A DNA stretch of 64,000 nucleotides from Alisma plantago-aquatica (lineage: Eukaryota; Streptophyta; Magnoliopsida; Alismatales; Alismataceae): the NCBI GenBank assembly GCA_963693085.1, contig OY856411.1, forward strand, positions 1,346,281,050 through 1,346,345,049. Reading direction: 5' to 3'. The notes beneath the pieces were generated by a model, which worked only from the letters and a program-made list of their open reading frames with translations, was not told the DNA's origin and did no database searches. Position 1 is the stretch's first letter, and each line of letters begins with the position of its first letter. The position numbers and the translations under genes were made by a program. Of the stretch, positions 23,218 through 34,326 are shown piece after piece.

Positions 23218-25796
23218 CGATGGAGAAGGTTGGAAACCTAGACTCTGAGACATGAGGAATCATGAGAAGTTGGGTATGATATGGATTAGAATGGATGGCC
23301 CTAAGTAGATGTATGTGGTTGTCTCATGCACAATACTTAGAGGCCTGTTGTACCTTGGTTTCCTTTAGGGAACCAAACCCTAGAAATAGAAAGAGGTTTC
23401 ATGAACCGATATTTAGATGGTATAGGTTCTTACCTTTTAGGTATAGGAAGGAGAGTTCCTTAGACCGAGGAGGTATGGTAAGAAGTTGTGAGGCCTCACA
23501 CCCAGTTGGTTGTCCTTGTGTAGGACTCTGAGGTATGGTTCGCATGGAAGAATAGTAGGAAGTGCATGCTATACCTTGTACATGTTTGGTTTGTGGTTGA
23601 AAAGTTGAGCATGCAGTTAGACAGTTGATTCATAGGAAGTGAACATGGGGATTCCTACCCCAAAGAGGGGAAGTAGTGGTACCTAGTACACCTGGTGCTC
23701 ACAATGATGTTTGAGTTCTTAAGGATTTGAGTTTGGCACCCCCCCCTCATGTTTAGAGGAAAAGGAAACCCCTTGGACTAAGGTATATGTTTGATGAACC
23801 CCTCACACATGTTGGTGACATATGTACGAATTTGTCCAACTTTGAGGAATAAGGAGCAAGTATGACGTACTAAGGAACTTATCATGGCTTAGTAGGTTTT
23901 CTTCTTACTAGATACGTGCCTAAGTAGCTTGATAGGTCTAAGCATGTTGATGATGATGTAAACCATGGAAATTAGGACGTTTGTGAGCTTTGTTACTATC
24001 AAGAGATAGTTTTCTCCCATCCTGGAGAGGGACCCTTCTGTAGGGTATGTACCAACTTTTATTTAGGTTTATGATAACTTTCATATGAAGAAAAGTATCT
24101 CATACTTTTGAGTTTGAGTCCCAAACATTGCATACATGAAGTTTAAGGTGTTATGGACTTTCTTTGAAAATTTGGGATTAAAAGGACTCTCGGTTTGAAA
24201 GATATGGTTTTTTAGAGATTTCCTAAAGTGAGGAGGAATAAAGATTATGGTTGATGTCACGATTTGATTAAATTTAGGAAATCAGGGACCCATTTCCCTT
24301 ACTCTTTTCACTTGGACTAATGTCCATTGGATCCACGATCTAGGGTGATCAAATCATCACCCACCTTAGGATTAGATCAGGAAAGCAAGGTACATGAGTC
24401 TGAAGCTTTCTAGACTTTTTTCTCCTTACTTTCTCGATGGTTTTCCACAAAATAAAGTCCCATAGATTTGGGAGAGAGAGAGACGGATACAATGAACCAT
24501 TAAAGAACAATTGTCCCTCCCTATATAGAAATTTCCCAAATCCTAGACTGTTTGGGAAAATAGGGCAAAGTGGGACAACCCACTGGACCATCATCCATTC
24601 CTATAAAGGGGTCCTGTAGAACCGTTGTGTGGTACTCAATGTATTGGAGGACTTATTTTTTGCGAGAAGCATCATTATAAACTTGTAGCTCATAGCTTCT
24701 TATTTCAGTGGAATTGCTTCCCTATTAGAAATGGAGGCTAATTGGTGGATTCGAGAAGGTGGGGCAAGTCTGGGGTGAAGTTTAGACTCTTTTTGGGGAG
24801 AGAAGGGACTTGACCCGCTTCGCCCCTGCGTTGGCGGTGGGCCTTTCTACAGGCCAACGACCATGGCTAGGGTTGCCAAACCTGACCCCCAAGGATGGTG
24901 GCGAGCCTCCAGTTGAGTTTGGGTGAAAGGGCGGAACACATGGAGCACTCACGCGCTGATTTGGAAGCTGAGAGGCGGATATCGATGGCTAGCCGTGGGT
25001 AGAAGGACAAAGAATGTTGACACTTTATTTTACAGAGGAAATAGGGGGTAGGACCCCGTCCACATGAGAACAAAGAAGAGGGGATCAAGACTAAGTTATC
25101 GGGTACTTGGACATATCGGGGGATTCGTGAGGCCAGGAGGGCCTCTGGAAAAGAATAAAAGATCCAAGCGCTAACGTGGCATCCATCGATTGGTTGAATG
25201 GTAAGTTAGTTTGTGAAAATCCTAATTAATTATCTGTAACTCTGATGATAGAAAGTAATATATGAAAATTGATTAGGAGAATACAAGGAATTTAATAAAA
25301 ATAGTCTTATATCCAAAATCTAATCATAGTTCTAAAATTGGCTAAAGTTACCATTATTAATGTATGAAATTATGGTAAAACCCTAATTTATGATAGGAAT
25401 CGGATTTGATGTCTCGATTAGGTTATTTTGAGATATAGTAACCTGTTGTGAATAAGAAGAAGAGTTGAATCTGATTAAGATGATAATATACTTGTTTTAG
25501 GGTTTTGTGCACATGAATATGCTATAATGAACTTAGAAACCCTAATTTAAGATTAATGGTTTCTAATGTGGTTTAATTCAAAATTCAACATAGGAAAGTG
25601 ATACTAAGTTGATCCTAAGCCGGTTAGGAAGATTTTAATGAGTTAATTAGGGTTTGCACTCAATTTTACTATTTTTAGGATTTTGTAGTTATAATGATGA
25701 AAAATGTAGATAAACCCTAATGAAACCCTAAAATGGATTAGGAAACCCTAGGAAGCAATTTCAAGTCGAATAGATATATTCTTGATAAAGTGTTTA
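22905..25796. other. Element B body, no gene recognised
   Basis: About 2.9 kb without credible coding sequence. It holds a GA microsatellite (23186-23215), a TATA-like TCTATATAGG on minus near 24520, a TATA-like CCTATAAAGG on plus near 24599, and an AT-rich tail from 25200. A GC-rich block at 24780-25140 resembles LTR leader DNA in composition. Confidence 0.5.
23186..23215. repeat. GA microsatellite
   Basis: An uninterrupted run of about 15 GA units inside element B. Confidence 0.95.
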
Positions 25797-25801
25797 GTAA
25801 A
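25797..25801. repeat. Target-site duplication GTAAA, left of copia-2
   Basis: GTAAA abuts TGTTGGTATG and is exactly repeated at 38906-38910 after ACCCAACA. Confidence 0.92.
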
Positions 25802-26993
25802 TGTTGGTATGTATGCCCTGAGAGAAAATCATGGGATGATTGGTGGGATACATTAAGAATGATTTGATAAAGATCAAAGGCAAGCTTCCAATTCTTTCTG
25901 GTTCAGTCATATGAGATAATGATAGAACAAATTGAATGTCTAGAGAATGACAATACTCAATGACGTATGCTTTCAGGTTAAGGACTTGAATGATGAGATC
26001 ATACAAATGCTAAGAGTTTGTACATTATTATTATGTCCTTAGTCAGATGTCATTGTGGAAGGTAGATAGACAACAATGACACACAAGACTAGATTGTGGT
26101 GTTGGTTGATGACAGAATCTCATTAGTCATGATATGGAGATATCAAACCAAACACATAGGTACTTGCTAGAGAACAAGTTTACCGGACAGACCCACCGTG
26201 AGTTTGACACATGGAACCATGATATGGTAGTCACAGTCAGTTCTCACGGTGATGGTGGTGAGTGTGATTCTTTAACCTGAAATCACTCCACTCAACACAT
26301 GTCATTGGGTACACTTTGACATCATCAAACGCAGTCCTAAAACATGGGTTGTTATATAGGTGATGATTGGGTGGCTTTGACACATGGGGCTTTTGAGGGG
26401 TGAGTGATAGATATGGGATTTGTCCCTCCTGATGGAGTTTAATATCCATGACCACTTGATGAGTAGGATTGAGATAGGCGTGCGCACGTAAGTGTGAATC
26501 AGTAAGTGATATTGATACCATACATATCTCCTCCAATCTACTCTGAGATCAAGAAAGTGAATGAACGTTGTCAGGATGACTGTTCCATGCCTTGAGTTCA
26601 TTCGGGATATCAGCGACAAAGGAATTATACATTCACTATAACACCATTCATGGATTATAGGATTGAAAGTTATTCTCCAACTTTCTATTTCACTTGGGTA
26701 GCACTAATGTGCAACTAGGCACCGCTCTTTGCTTGTGAAGTCATAAGTGTTATGGACTTTCACTACCAACATGAAATGGGTCTACAGGGTCACACACATA
26801 GGATTTAACTTGGAAGAGGAGTTTATCCACAAACGACGTTTAGATTGATTACTAAAGGAGTTTAGTAGTTCAATTAAACACTTGATCAATTGATAGCTCA
26901 ATATCATAGGGTTCAAGGTGTTGGACCGATTGATTAGAGTATCAGATTGATTGAAACTGCAATTGACTGATTTTGCATAGTCTGCAACCCCCA

Positions 26994-27375
26994 ACCGATC
27001 GGCTCATGGGATGAACTGATCAGCTCAACTGGTGAGATGATCGGCTCATGTGTCAATGAGATGATCGACTCAATTGTTGAACTGGTCGATTCATGGACCA
27101 ACTGAGATCGTTTGGAAAGCCAGAAGACTATTTTGTAAATACAATTTGTTTCACTTGTACAAATTCAATTTAAACAAGGATTAATGTTTGATTAGTTGGA
27201 AACAAATATGAAAGTCAATTTGAGTTGGACCAGGATCACGAACTGATCGTATCATAAGTGAACCGATCGACTCAGGTGCCCCAACTGATCGGTTGAGGTG
27301 TGAACCGATTGGCTCAACTCCCCAACCGACTATTTCATGCATGAAACGACCAGTTCAGGTGGCGCAGTTGGTTGT
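26994..27375. repeat. Dispersed GATCGGCTCA-type motif array in copia-2 5' LTR U3
   Basis: About a dozen degenerate copies of AACCGATCGGCTCA (for example ACCGATCGGCTCATGGG at 26994, ATGATCGGCTCATG near 27039, AACCGATTGGCTCAAC near 27303) spaced 20-45 bp, with a plain stretch between two clusters. It ends about 80 bp upstream of the TATA-like box. The motif contains the palindrome CGATCG. Confidence 0.85.
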
Positions 27376-27455
27376 TTTGTGGAAAATCTCAAACCCTTCT
27401 ACTCCTGCTTTAATCCTACATTGCCCGGGGTAGAGAACCCTGTCCCATGACCCTC

Positions 27456-27467
27456 CTATATATATAG
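27456..27467 (+). promoter_or_regulatory. Putative TATA box of copia-2 5' LTR
   Basis: CTATATATATAG, matched in the 3' LTR at 38373-38384. It is followed by GGG and a leader starting near GAGGGCTTCTC. Confidence 0.6.
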
Positions 27468-27661
27468 GGGTAGTGAGGGCTTCTCAGAAAACAACTTAGA
27501 ACGCCAGTTGCTTTGCAAAGTTGTCATTTTCTCTGGTTGTGGTAATCGAGAGAGCCCGAGCAAGTGCTACCCGATAAGGGAGGCACAGCAAGGGAAAGAC
27601 AACTGCAGAAAAGTGACTGGTGGTAGGAGAGTGTGCCGGTGACTAGTACGCTGACAGGAGG

Positions 27662-27666
27662 GTGCG
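27662..27666. repeat. Target-site duplication GTGCG, left of solo LTR D
   Basis: GTGCG precedes TGTAACACCCC and recurs at 31736-31740. In the uninterrupted 3' LTR the site reads GTGTG near 38579. Confidence 0.88.
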
Positions 27667-28635
27667 TGTAACACCCCTCCCTAGGGTTTTGTACGTAACC
27701 AGTGGAAGCACATCCTAATCCCCAACATTATCCATAATGTGGGGTACTTGGCATTTTAGGGAGGGTTGTCACAAAAAGGTAATCATTGCAAGTAAACACA
27801 TAATTCACCATTGAGATTCATACATTGTTCTTTACATAGGAAACTATGGTTGAACTCTATAACATGTCCAAACATTTCTAAGCATGGTAACCTAAACATA
27901 AAAGTAAACATCTTTATAACATTGGATCGCCTAGTATGGATGGCACCCCACCAGTTAGCTCTTCAAGGTCTTCTAGTCCTTGCTTGCTTCTCTTGAGTAC
28001 TTGCTCCAAATCCTGGGGACATCGTGTCCCCAGCCATGCAAAGGGAAAAACAACACATCAGTAAACGGTACTGGCACTTTATAAAATAAACAAAGTAAAC
28101 ATACTTGACATGCAAGAAAATTGACATGAATTAACTTTAAGCATTCTTGAATCATTATTATTAACATGAAGAATTGAAATGAAATCTTATGCGTCCCTCT
28201 GTGATGCCCCCTTAGGAGCACATGATTGCTAGGAAAGCCCTTGATGCTAGGAAAGCCCTTGACGACCCTTTTGAGGTCCATGATCGGGAGCATAAAAAGA
28301 CTATCTCAATTCCAAAGACTTGATCATTAACATGATATTGTCATTAACATAAATCATGATTCTTAAACTTAACATGAAGGGATTTCTCCCCATTAAGATG
28401 GTATCTTAAACATGATGGGATCTCTCCCTCTTGATCATTAACATTATTTTCATGAGTCTTTAATGATAAACAATAATCATGGTGAACATTATAACATAGT
28501 ACATAGCATGTAGAAATCAACAATCAATAATATAGTGAATCGTGACTAAAGCATTAAACTTGAAGAAGTAATATCTATTTCATATTTAACATGCAAGCAA
28601 CCATAAGTATTTGTGCTCAGCAGCATGGTCCGTTT

Positions 28636-28809
28636 ACCTTGGAGCAATGTAGATCCTAAGCTTATATCTTCGATCCTTGGGGAAGCGCCTGGATGTGATT
28701 TACAAGAAAATAGGCTAGTCTACTTGGAGCGAAGTTGATCCTAAGATGATCTCTCTAATCTTTGAGGCAGCCCTTGAATGTGATTTGCAAGAACATAGGC
28801 TAGTGTGCT
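28636..28809 (+). repeat. Two-copy imperfect tandem repeat, 85-bp period
   Basis: Units starting near 28639 and 28724 share TTGGAGC, GATCCTAAG, GATGTGATTT-like and ACATAGGCTAGT-like segments. They are diverged, so this is an old duplication. Confidence 0.7.
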
Positions 28810-30180
28810 TTTTTTCCTTAGTATGCTAGGATCATGGGGGTCCCTTTTATAGGTGTTAAGGGTCTAGAACTTTCTAGTCCAAGTGGATTTAAATTTTTTT
28901 AATATCTTTTGTTCTTTAATTAAACATTGGAATTATCTTAACTCCAATATATGAAAAGGTAAGACTTTGTGAAAAATGTGTTTCTCTTTGTTAATTACTG
29001 AAGTCCAACTTTGTGCTTAAAATAGTTATCTTTTGTTTATGAATTTCCTTTATGATCTTTCATATATTTTGTATGAGATATTTAAGAGAGAATGTATTAT
29101 CATTTGCTTTTATTTGTTTATCAAAAATATTACATTAACTAAATTACCATTACATTTTATTTGTAATCACAAAGAAAGAGAGAAAACGTGAGAGAGTTTT
29201 ACCATTCCTTACATAATTACCATAGTGTCTTATTTCCATGTATCTATGGCCGAGACACATTATTTCATTTTATAATGAAACAAATCACTAAGTGAAGGAA
29301 AGAGAAAAAGAACTTTATGTTACATTTACATGCACTTGTTGTGAAGCAAGAGTATACAATGTGATTTCAATGTGTTAATTAAAAATTGTTGACTGCAATT
29401 ACTCATTCCCATATAATTCGTTGTTGTTTAAAATAATGTTATAACTATGTAACAATAAACCATTTTTAAGTGTCCATACCAATTACATAAATTATATATC
29501 TTCTCATGCATAATGACATTTTCGTTTTCATATAAAGCTTCCTACTAGTGTTGGAAAGGTGACGGGTGAAAACCCACATTTTTGTAGTCTCAAATTAATA
29601 TATGTATCCATTGTATTCAATTATTAAAACTTTGGAATGTTAAAAGAAAGAAATAATCAAATTCTCCTTATAGATTCCATTCTACTATTTTAAACATATG
29701 GTCTCATCTTGACTAATTTTGATCAACAATTAATTAATGTTTACATTGCATGTGTTAAATGGATTGACATTGTGATTTATATTTATTTGAGAGGTCAAAC
29801 GAATTTGAAAGAAAACAAAATGTAGACCACACATTAATTACATACTCTAGATCCTTCCTAGTTAATAAAATTCAAATTTTGAGAATCTTTTATTCACAAT
29901 GTCCATATTTTTATATAATTCATTTTTATGCATTAAAAGATGAGATAATGTTAAAAGATTCTCCTTAATTATTTCTTTGACTCTAAAAATGAGATGATCA
30001 ATATTTAATCACATTTAAGTCTATTATGCCTTTATGGAAAATTTTATTGAAGAAAGAGACTCGAGAGAAGATAATGTTACATGCATTCAAAATTAAGCCA
30101 TTAATTACATTGCTTTAAATGAAATGATATTCAAATCTTGGTCCATCTATATTCAAATCTCTCTCAAATTAATTGGGGGA

Positions 30181-31260
30181 CAAAAAACCAAAATAACACA
30201 CTTTAATAAAAATATGTACTGAAATAGCACCAAAGCCATCTTAATTCTTGAAATAGCCCACTTTCTAAGGAAAGCGCCAACACTTTTGGCGTTTTACTGT
30301 TTCCGGGACCAAAAGTGTCAAAAACATGGCGTTTTCAGTTGAAAGCGCCAAAAATTAGGCGTTTTCAGGTGAAAGCACAAAAAATTAAGAGGACTACTTC
30401 TCGTCATATACATGGCATGGAGACTCACTTGTAGGACAAGGAGGACATGATTCCACTTTCAGTTTGCTCAGACTACATAGCTATGACTCTTGCAGATCTG
30501 TAGGGAAGGGTGCCTCTGTGATATACAGGAAGCTTTCAACCTATTACTTGAGTCCTTCACTCCTTCCGCTGATGTGCTCCTTATCTTCTATTTGACCAGA
30601 CCATCTCCATGTCACCACAGGCAATGACCAGCAGGGCTTGGCAGGAGCAGGTGCTGCAGATGAATGAAAGGTGTTGTGAAGATAGGAAGAAGGACAGAGC
30701 TCCGCTGCCGTAGTGCCTCGTCTCGTCCTGGATAACGAATCTGCTGAGTGTCAGTTATCCATGCTTGCCCACTAGAGACTGGGGAGTCGACAAGGTGCAG
30801 TGGCTGGAGCGGAAACGCTACCAGGATCATCCTGCCGGCGTTAGAGACGTGACCATGTTTTTCCATGGTGTGTGAACGGCAAACCAGGAGAATGACGATC
30901 AGGCATGAGACGCTTTAGCTAGGCATCGTGATCGGGAAAACAAACTGCGCCAAATTGAAAATGCCAAAAAGTTGGAGCGTAAGTATGAAAATGTCAAAAG
31001 TTGGCGCCTTTGTCGTAAAACGCCAAAAAGTTGGCGCCTTTGTCGTAAAACGCCGGAAAATTGGCGCTTTCACCTGAAAATGCCTAATTTTTGGCGTTTT
31101 CAACTGAAAACGCCATGCTTTGGCACTTTTGGTCCCGGAAATAGTAAAATGCCAAAAGTGTTGGCGCTTTCCTTAGAAAGTAGGCTATTTTGGGAATTAA
31201 GATGGCTTTGACACTATTTCAGTACATATTTTTATTAAAGTGTGCTATTTTGGTTTTTTG
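30181..31260. mobile_element. Non-autonomous element with long terminal inverted repeats (element E)
   Basis: About 1.08 kb. The left arm (about 30181-30385) is the reverse complement of the right arm (about 31060-31260), starting from CAAAAAACCAAAATA(A/G)CACAC and running through ATGTACTGAAATAG into a block rich in GGCGTTTTC and TTGGCGC. The flanks TTGGGGGA and TTGGGAGG could be a degenerate 8-bp target duplication (6 of 8). The core (30390-30950) is more GC-rich than its surroundings and has no frame I recognise. A two-copy 30-bp tandem repeat (about 30993-31052) precedes the right arm. Mutator-like or foldback origin is possible; the superfamily is undecided. It sits wholly inside element D. 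Confidence 0.75.
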
Positions 31261-31735
31261 TTGGGAGGTCAAACATGGTTCAAACGACTTCAAATTTGAA
31301 CCATAGGCAAAATAGAGGGTCTAGATTATTCTTGTGAAGTTAGATTTCATTTTTGGGCATATCTTGGTCCATAACTTCTATAGTGGCCATTAAAGGTAAT
31401 ATATTTTGAAAAGATCTTTTATTATTGAATTCATGAGTCATAAATCTGAGATTACTATTAACTAGTCACATTTGTCACCTTATAACTTTTCTCTATGCTT
31501 TATGGCCATTTTGTAGGGGAGAGAAAATGAAAGGGATTAATATGAGTTGATGGATATATTTAATTCATATTTGAAAATGAAATATGACTTTGGTTGTTAT
31601 CTTAAGTTTTTCTCATCCTATTTTGTATAAAGACGATCATTATAGGCATTTTGCTTTAAACCCCTCAATTATTATTGTTTAGAAAAAAAAACGTCATATT
31701 AAGTTAAAATTAACTATGAAAATTGGGATGTGACG

Positions 31736-31740
31736 GTGCG
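31736..31740. repeat. Target-site duplication GTGCG, right of solo LTR D
   Basis: The exact repeat of 27662-27666. copia-2 LTR sequence resumes immediately after it (AATCCTTCCGATT, compare the CTCCTTCTGATT segment near 38584). Confidence 0.88.
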
Positions 31741-32071
31741 AATCCTTCCGATTGCTTGTAAGACAAGGAGATCGGAGTTCCAGGTGGTCCGTGTGGACTA
31801 CTTCAGAGGTAAGAGACTTCTGCCGCTCGGAGGACAGCTATCAATCCCGACAGTCCTGGTGAGACCAGGAGCTGCACAGACACCGTCCAAGACTAGAGGT
31901 GAAGACTGTGCAAGATGTGAGGTAACGTCGCCGAGAAAGCCTCGGGACAAGGTACGCCTCTACAAACAATCCTTCCTATTGTATAGACGTTGACGCAATT
32001 CCTTTATTCTGGGTTTGGGAGAAGAAAATTTTTGTTTCTGCTACCTTCTCTATCTCCTCTAAAACCCAACA
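31741..32071 (+). repeat. copia-2 5' LTR, second part
   Basis: Matches the end of the 3' LTR and finishes AAAACCCAACA directly before the primer site. Confidence 0.92.
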
Positions 32072-32072
32072 G

Positions 32073-32085
32073 TGGTATCAGAGCC
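32073..32085 (+). promoter_or_regulatory. copia-2 primer-binding site (initiator-Met tRNA)
   Basis: TGGTATCAGAGCC one base after the 5' LTR. Confidence 0.93.
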
Positions 32086-33469
32086 ACGTCAACTGCTCTA
32101 TACTTTAGGATTATCGATGTGGTCGATTTTGGTTTTTCGCCTTTATTTATTGCATACGATGCGAATAAAATTGGCTTTATGCATGTCCAATCTTAAATCC
32201 ACAGATCCCAATATACATATATGATATGTAATTATAAATGCACTCGATATGCGTCGCCCTTAAACGAGTTTTGTGGTGGATGTATAGCGTGGTTATGGCC
32301 AATAAACCCTATGTATGTGTGCTTGGTTGGATGTGGTTGCTTGCATCTCAGTCTGCGCACCGATTCCCTATCTCCTATTCCTGATGTAACTCAAGATTTC
32401 TTTCCTATCTTTGCTCCCCCCAAATGTAACTCGGGGTTTCCCAATACAAATGTAAAATAGGATAGATCTTTTATTTCATGTTATATCGAAGAACGGCGGA
32501 CAACCTGACACAACTAAGACGATTGATTCAAGGCGTGAACTGATCGGTTGGCGATCTAGATGATCGGCTAAAGGAGCGAGATGAGCGGGTGGTGACCTGT
32601 GGAGATGCATGATGACCAGGCAAACCGATTGGTTGGAGGAGCCAACCGATCAGCTGGTGGCACCCAGACGACAGGCCAGGGCAAGCAGGTCATTCATGTG
32701 ATGAGTTGATCAACTCGGACGATTATAGCACTTCATCATGGACAAGTTGCATGTGATGTAGACCTAGATGACCGTAATTCCTCTTGGCTCAAGGAATCAC
32801 ATTAGGATGGCTATAGTCATCACTTTTATCATTTTGCATGTTTTCTGTGGGATATAGCATGTATATGATACATACTATGTATTGTGGTGATTGGATATGT
32901 ATATGTACCTATAAAAACCAAATCCCTCATCTAAATATTAAGTCTTTTATGCCTTCTATTAGCGGCACACATGAAAAACTTGATCGACCAAGTGTAGGTT
33001 ACGCCAAAGCATGGTGTGCTGTCTATCTTGTGGAAGTGTGAAGGGCAAACATGTAGCTTCTGCCAAAGCAGGGTGCATGTTTACCGTGTCGGCTTTTGGG
33101 TTAGACTTAACTGGTGATTCTTAGAGTGTCTAAGCCCAGAGGTACGGAATGTTCATGGAAAGGTGTTGTGGATGTTCATTTATCAAGAGTTGCATATGAT
33201 GCAATTGGCATGATGACCTACCTAAATAGTCAAGATTATGGGCGATCAGCCAAAGCTGACTCATGACTTGATGAAATACGGATCTTGACCCACTAGAATA
33301 TTGTATGTTGCAATCTTCCGAATTGATGGTGAGGGCTATCAATTTGAACAAAAATAGTGGGAGCGATAATTAATTAAAGTCCTAATTATATCATCAATCT
33401 TTCAAATCAATCAAATAAGTCAAAATTGAGTTTTGGACTAAATTGCGTATATTTCCTTTTGTAGTTCAA
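32086..33469 (+). other. copia-2 leader region, no gene
   Basis: About 1.4 kb between primer site and gag, long for a copia leader. At about 32515-32720 it carries further copies of the LTR motif (GAACTGATCGGTTGG, GATGATCGGCTAAAGG, CAACCGATCAGCTGG), outside the LTR. No convincing reading frame. The packaging signal would be expected here. Confidence 0.7.
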
Positions 33470-34323
33470 ATGACAACAAACAACAATCACTTTTCATTGC
33501 GGTCGGTCCTTGAAAAGGACAAGCTGAATGGGACTAACTTTCACGACTGGTTTAGGACATTGAGAATTGTTCTCACTCAAAGAGCGAAAGCTCTATGTCC
33601 TGGATACTCCAGTTCCAGAGGAACTTACTCCTATCGCACCAAAGGCAGAAAGGGATGCTTACAAGAAGCATTCTGATGATGCCATTGATGCAAAGTGCTT
33701 GATGTTGTGCTCCATGAACCACGAGTTGCAGAGACAACATGAGAACATGGGTGTCATTGAGATGATTTAGCATCTCAAGAACATGTATGAAGATCAAGCA
33801 CGACAAGAGAGATATGATGTTTCCAGGGTGCTGTTCAAGTGTGTCATGACAGAAGGAGATCTAGTTGGTCCTCACATGCTCAAGATGATTGGATATGTAG
33901 AGAACCTGACAAGACTGGGATTTCCTCTGAGCCAAGAGTTGGCTACTGACGTGATACTACAATCGTTGCCAGAATCCTACAGTCAGTTTGTGATGAACTA
34001 CAACATGAACAACTTTGACAAGTCGTTGAAAGAGTTGTTGGGCATGTTGAGGACAACCGAGACACAGATGAATAAGGACAAGCCTAAGTCTATGATGATG
34101 ATCAGTAGCAAGAAAGGAAAGTCCAAGCACAAGGGCAAGGGCAAGGCTAAGAAAGGTTCTGATGCTAGCTAGCAGCCCAAGGCATCTTTAGCTCTCAAGG
34201 CCAAGGGAGGCGTGACCAAGAGAGGCAATTGCCACCATTGTTAAAAGCCAGGACATTGGAAAAGGAATTGTCCTCTCTATCTGGAAGAACTAAATAAGAA
34301 GGAGGCGACAGACGTCTCCACCT
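33470..34323 (+). pseudogene. copia-2 gag
   Basis: The start is ATG at 33470 (MTTNNNHFSLRSVLEKDKL), typical of plant copia gag. A frameshift near 33588 moves the reading to another frame, which continues LYVLDTPVPEEL, AKCLMLCSMNHELQ, QERYDVSRVLFKC, LVGPHMLKMIGYVENL, ELATDVILQSLPESYSQFV and a Lys-rich tail. In-frame stops at 33768-33770 and 34170-34172. The zinc knuckle at 34230-34271 reads CHHC-stop-KPGHWKRNC: a TAA (34242-34244) falls at the first residue after the second Cys, while the ligands C, C, H and C are kept. About 285 codons in total. Gag would form the particle; this one cannot be translated intact. Confidence 0.85.
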
Positions 34324-34326
34324 GAA

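Larger units (their letters stand above)
25802..27666 (+). repeat. copia-2 5' LTR, first part
   Basis: Begins TGTTGGTATGTATGCC and aligns with 36699-38581 of the 3' LTR. It holds a motif array (26994-27375) and a TATA-like CTATATATATAG (27456-27467) and is cut by the insertion at 27667. The remainder is 31741-32071. Confidence 0.92.
27667..31735. mobile_element. Probable solo LTR (element D) inserted in copia-2 5' LTR
   Basis: 4069 bp flanked by GTGCG. It begins TGTAACACCCC and ends GGGATGTGACG; the ends are imperfect inverted repeats of each other (TGTAACACCCC against CGTCACATCCC), with the final CA changed to CG. Subtracting the nested 1.08-kb inverted-repeat element leaves about 3 kb with no coding frame, primer site or second LTR, so a solo LTR of a Ty3/gypsy element is the simplest reading. 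Comparison with the intact copia-2 3' LTR confirms the insertion point. Content: 27700-28640 unremarkable, a short duplication at 28636-28809, then AT-rich DNA to 30180. Confidence 0.8.

Noticed and set aside
26994..27375. CRISPR-like look of short repeats with variable spacers (also 4654-5560)
   Set aside because: Repeats are about 10 bp, degenerate and in both orientations, spacing is irregular and the context is a plant LTR.
30612..30866. 84-codon minus-strand frame in the core of element E as a captured gene
   Set aside because: No recognisable domain and stops in neighbouring frames; kept only as a GC-rich core of unknown origin.
32221..32460. 79-codon Cys-rich frame in the copia-2 leader as a small gene
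   Set aside because: No signal peptide pattern or family resemblance, and it lies in a retroelement leader.
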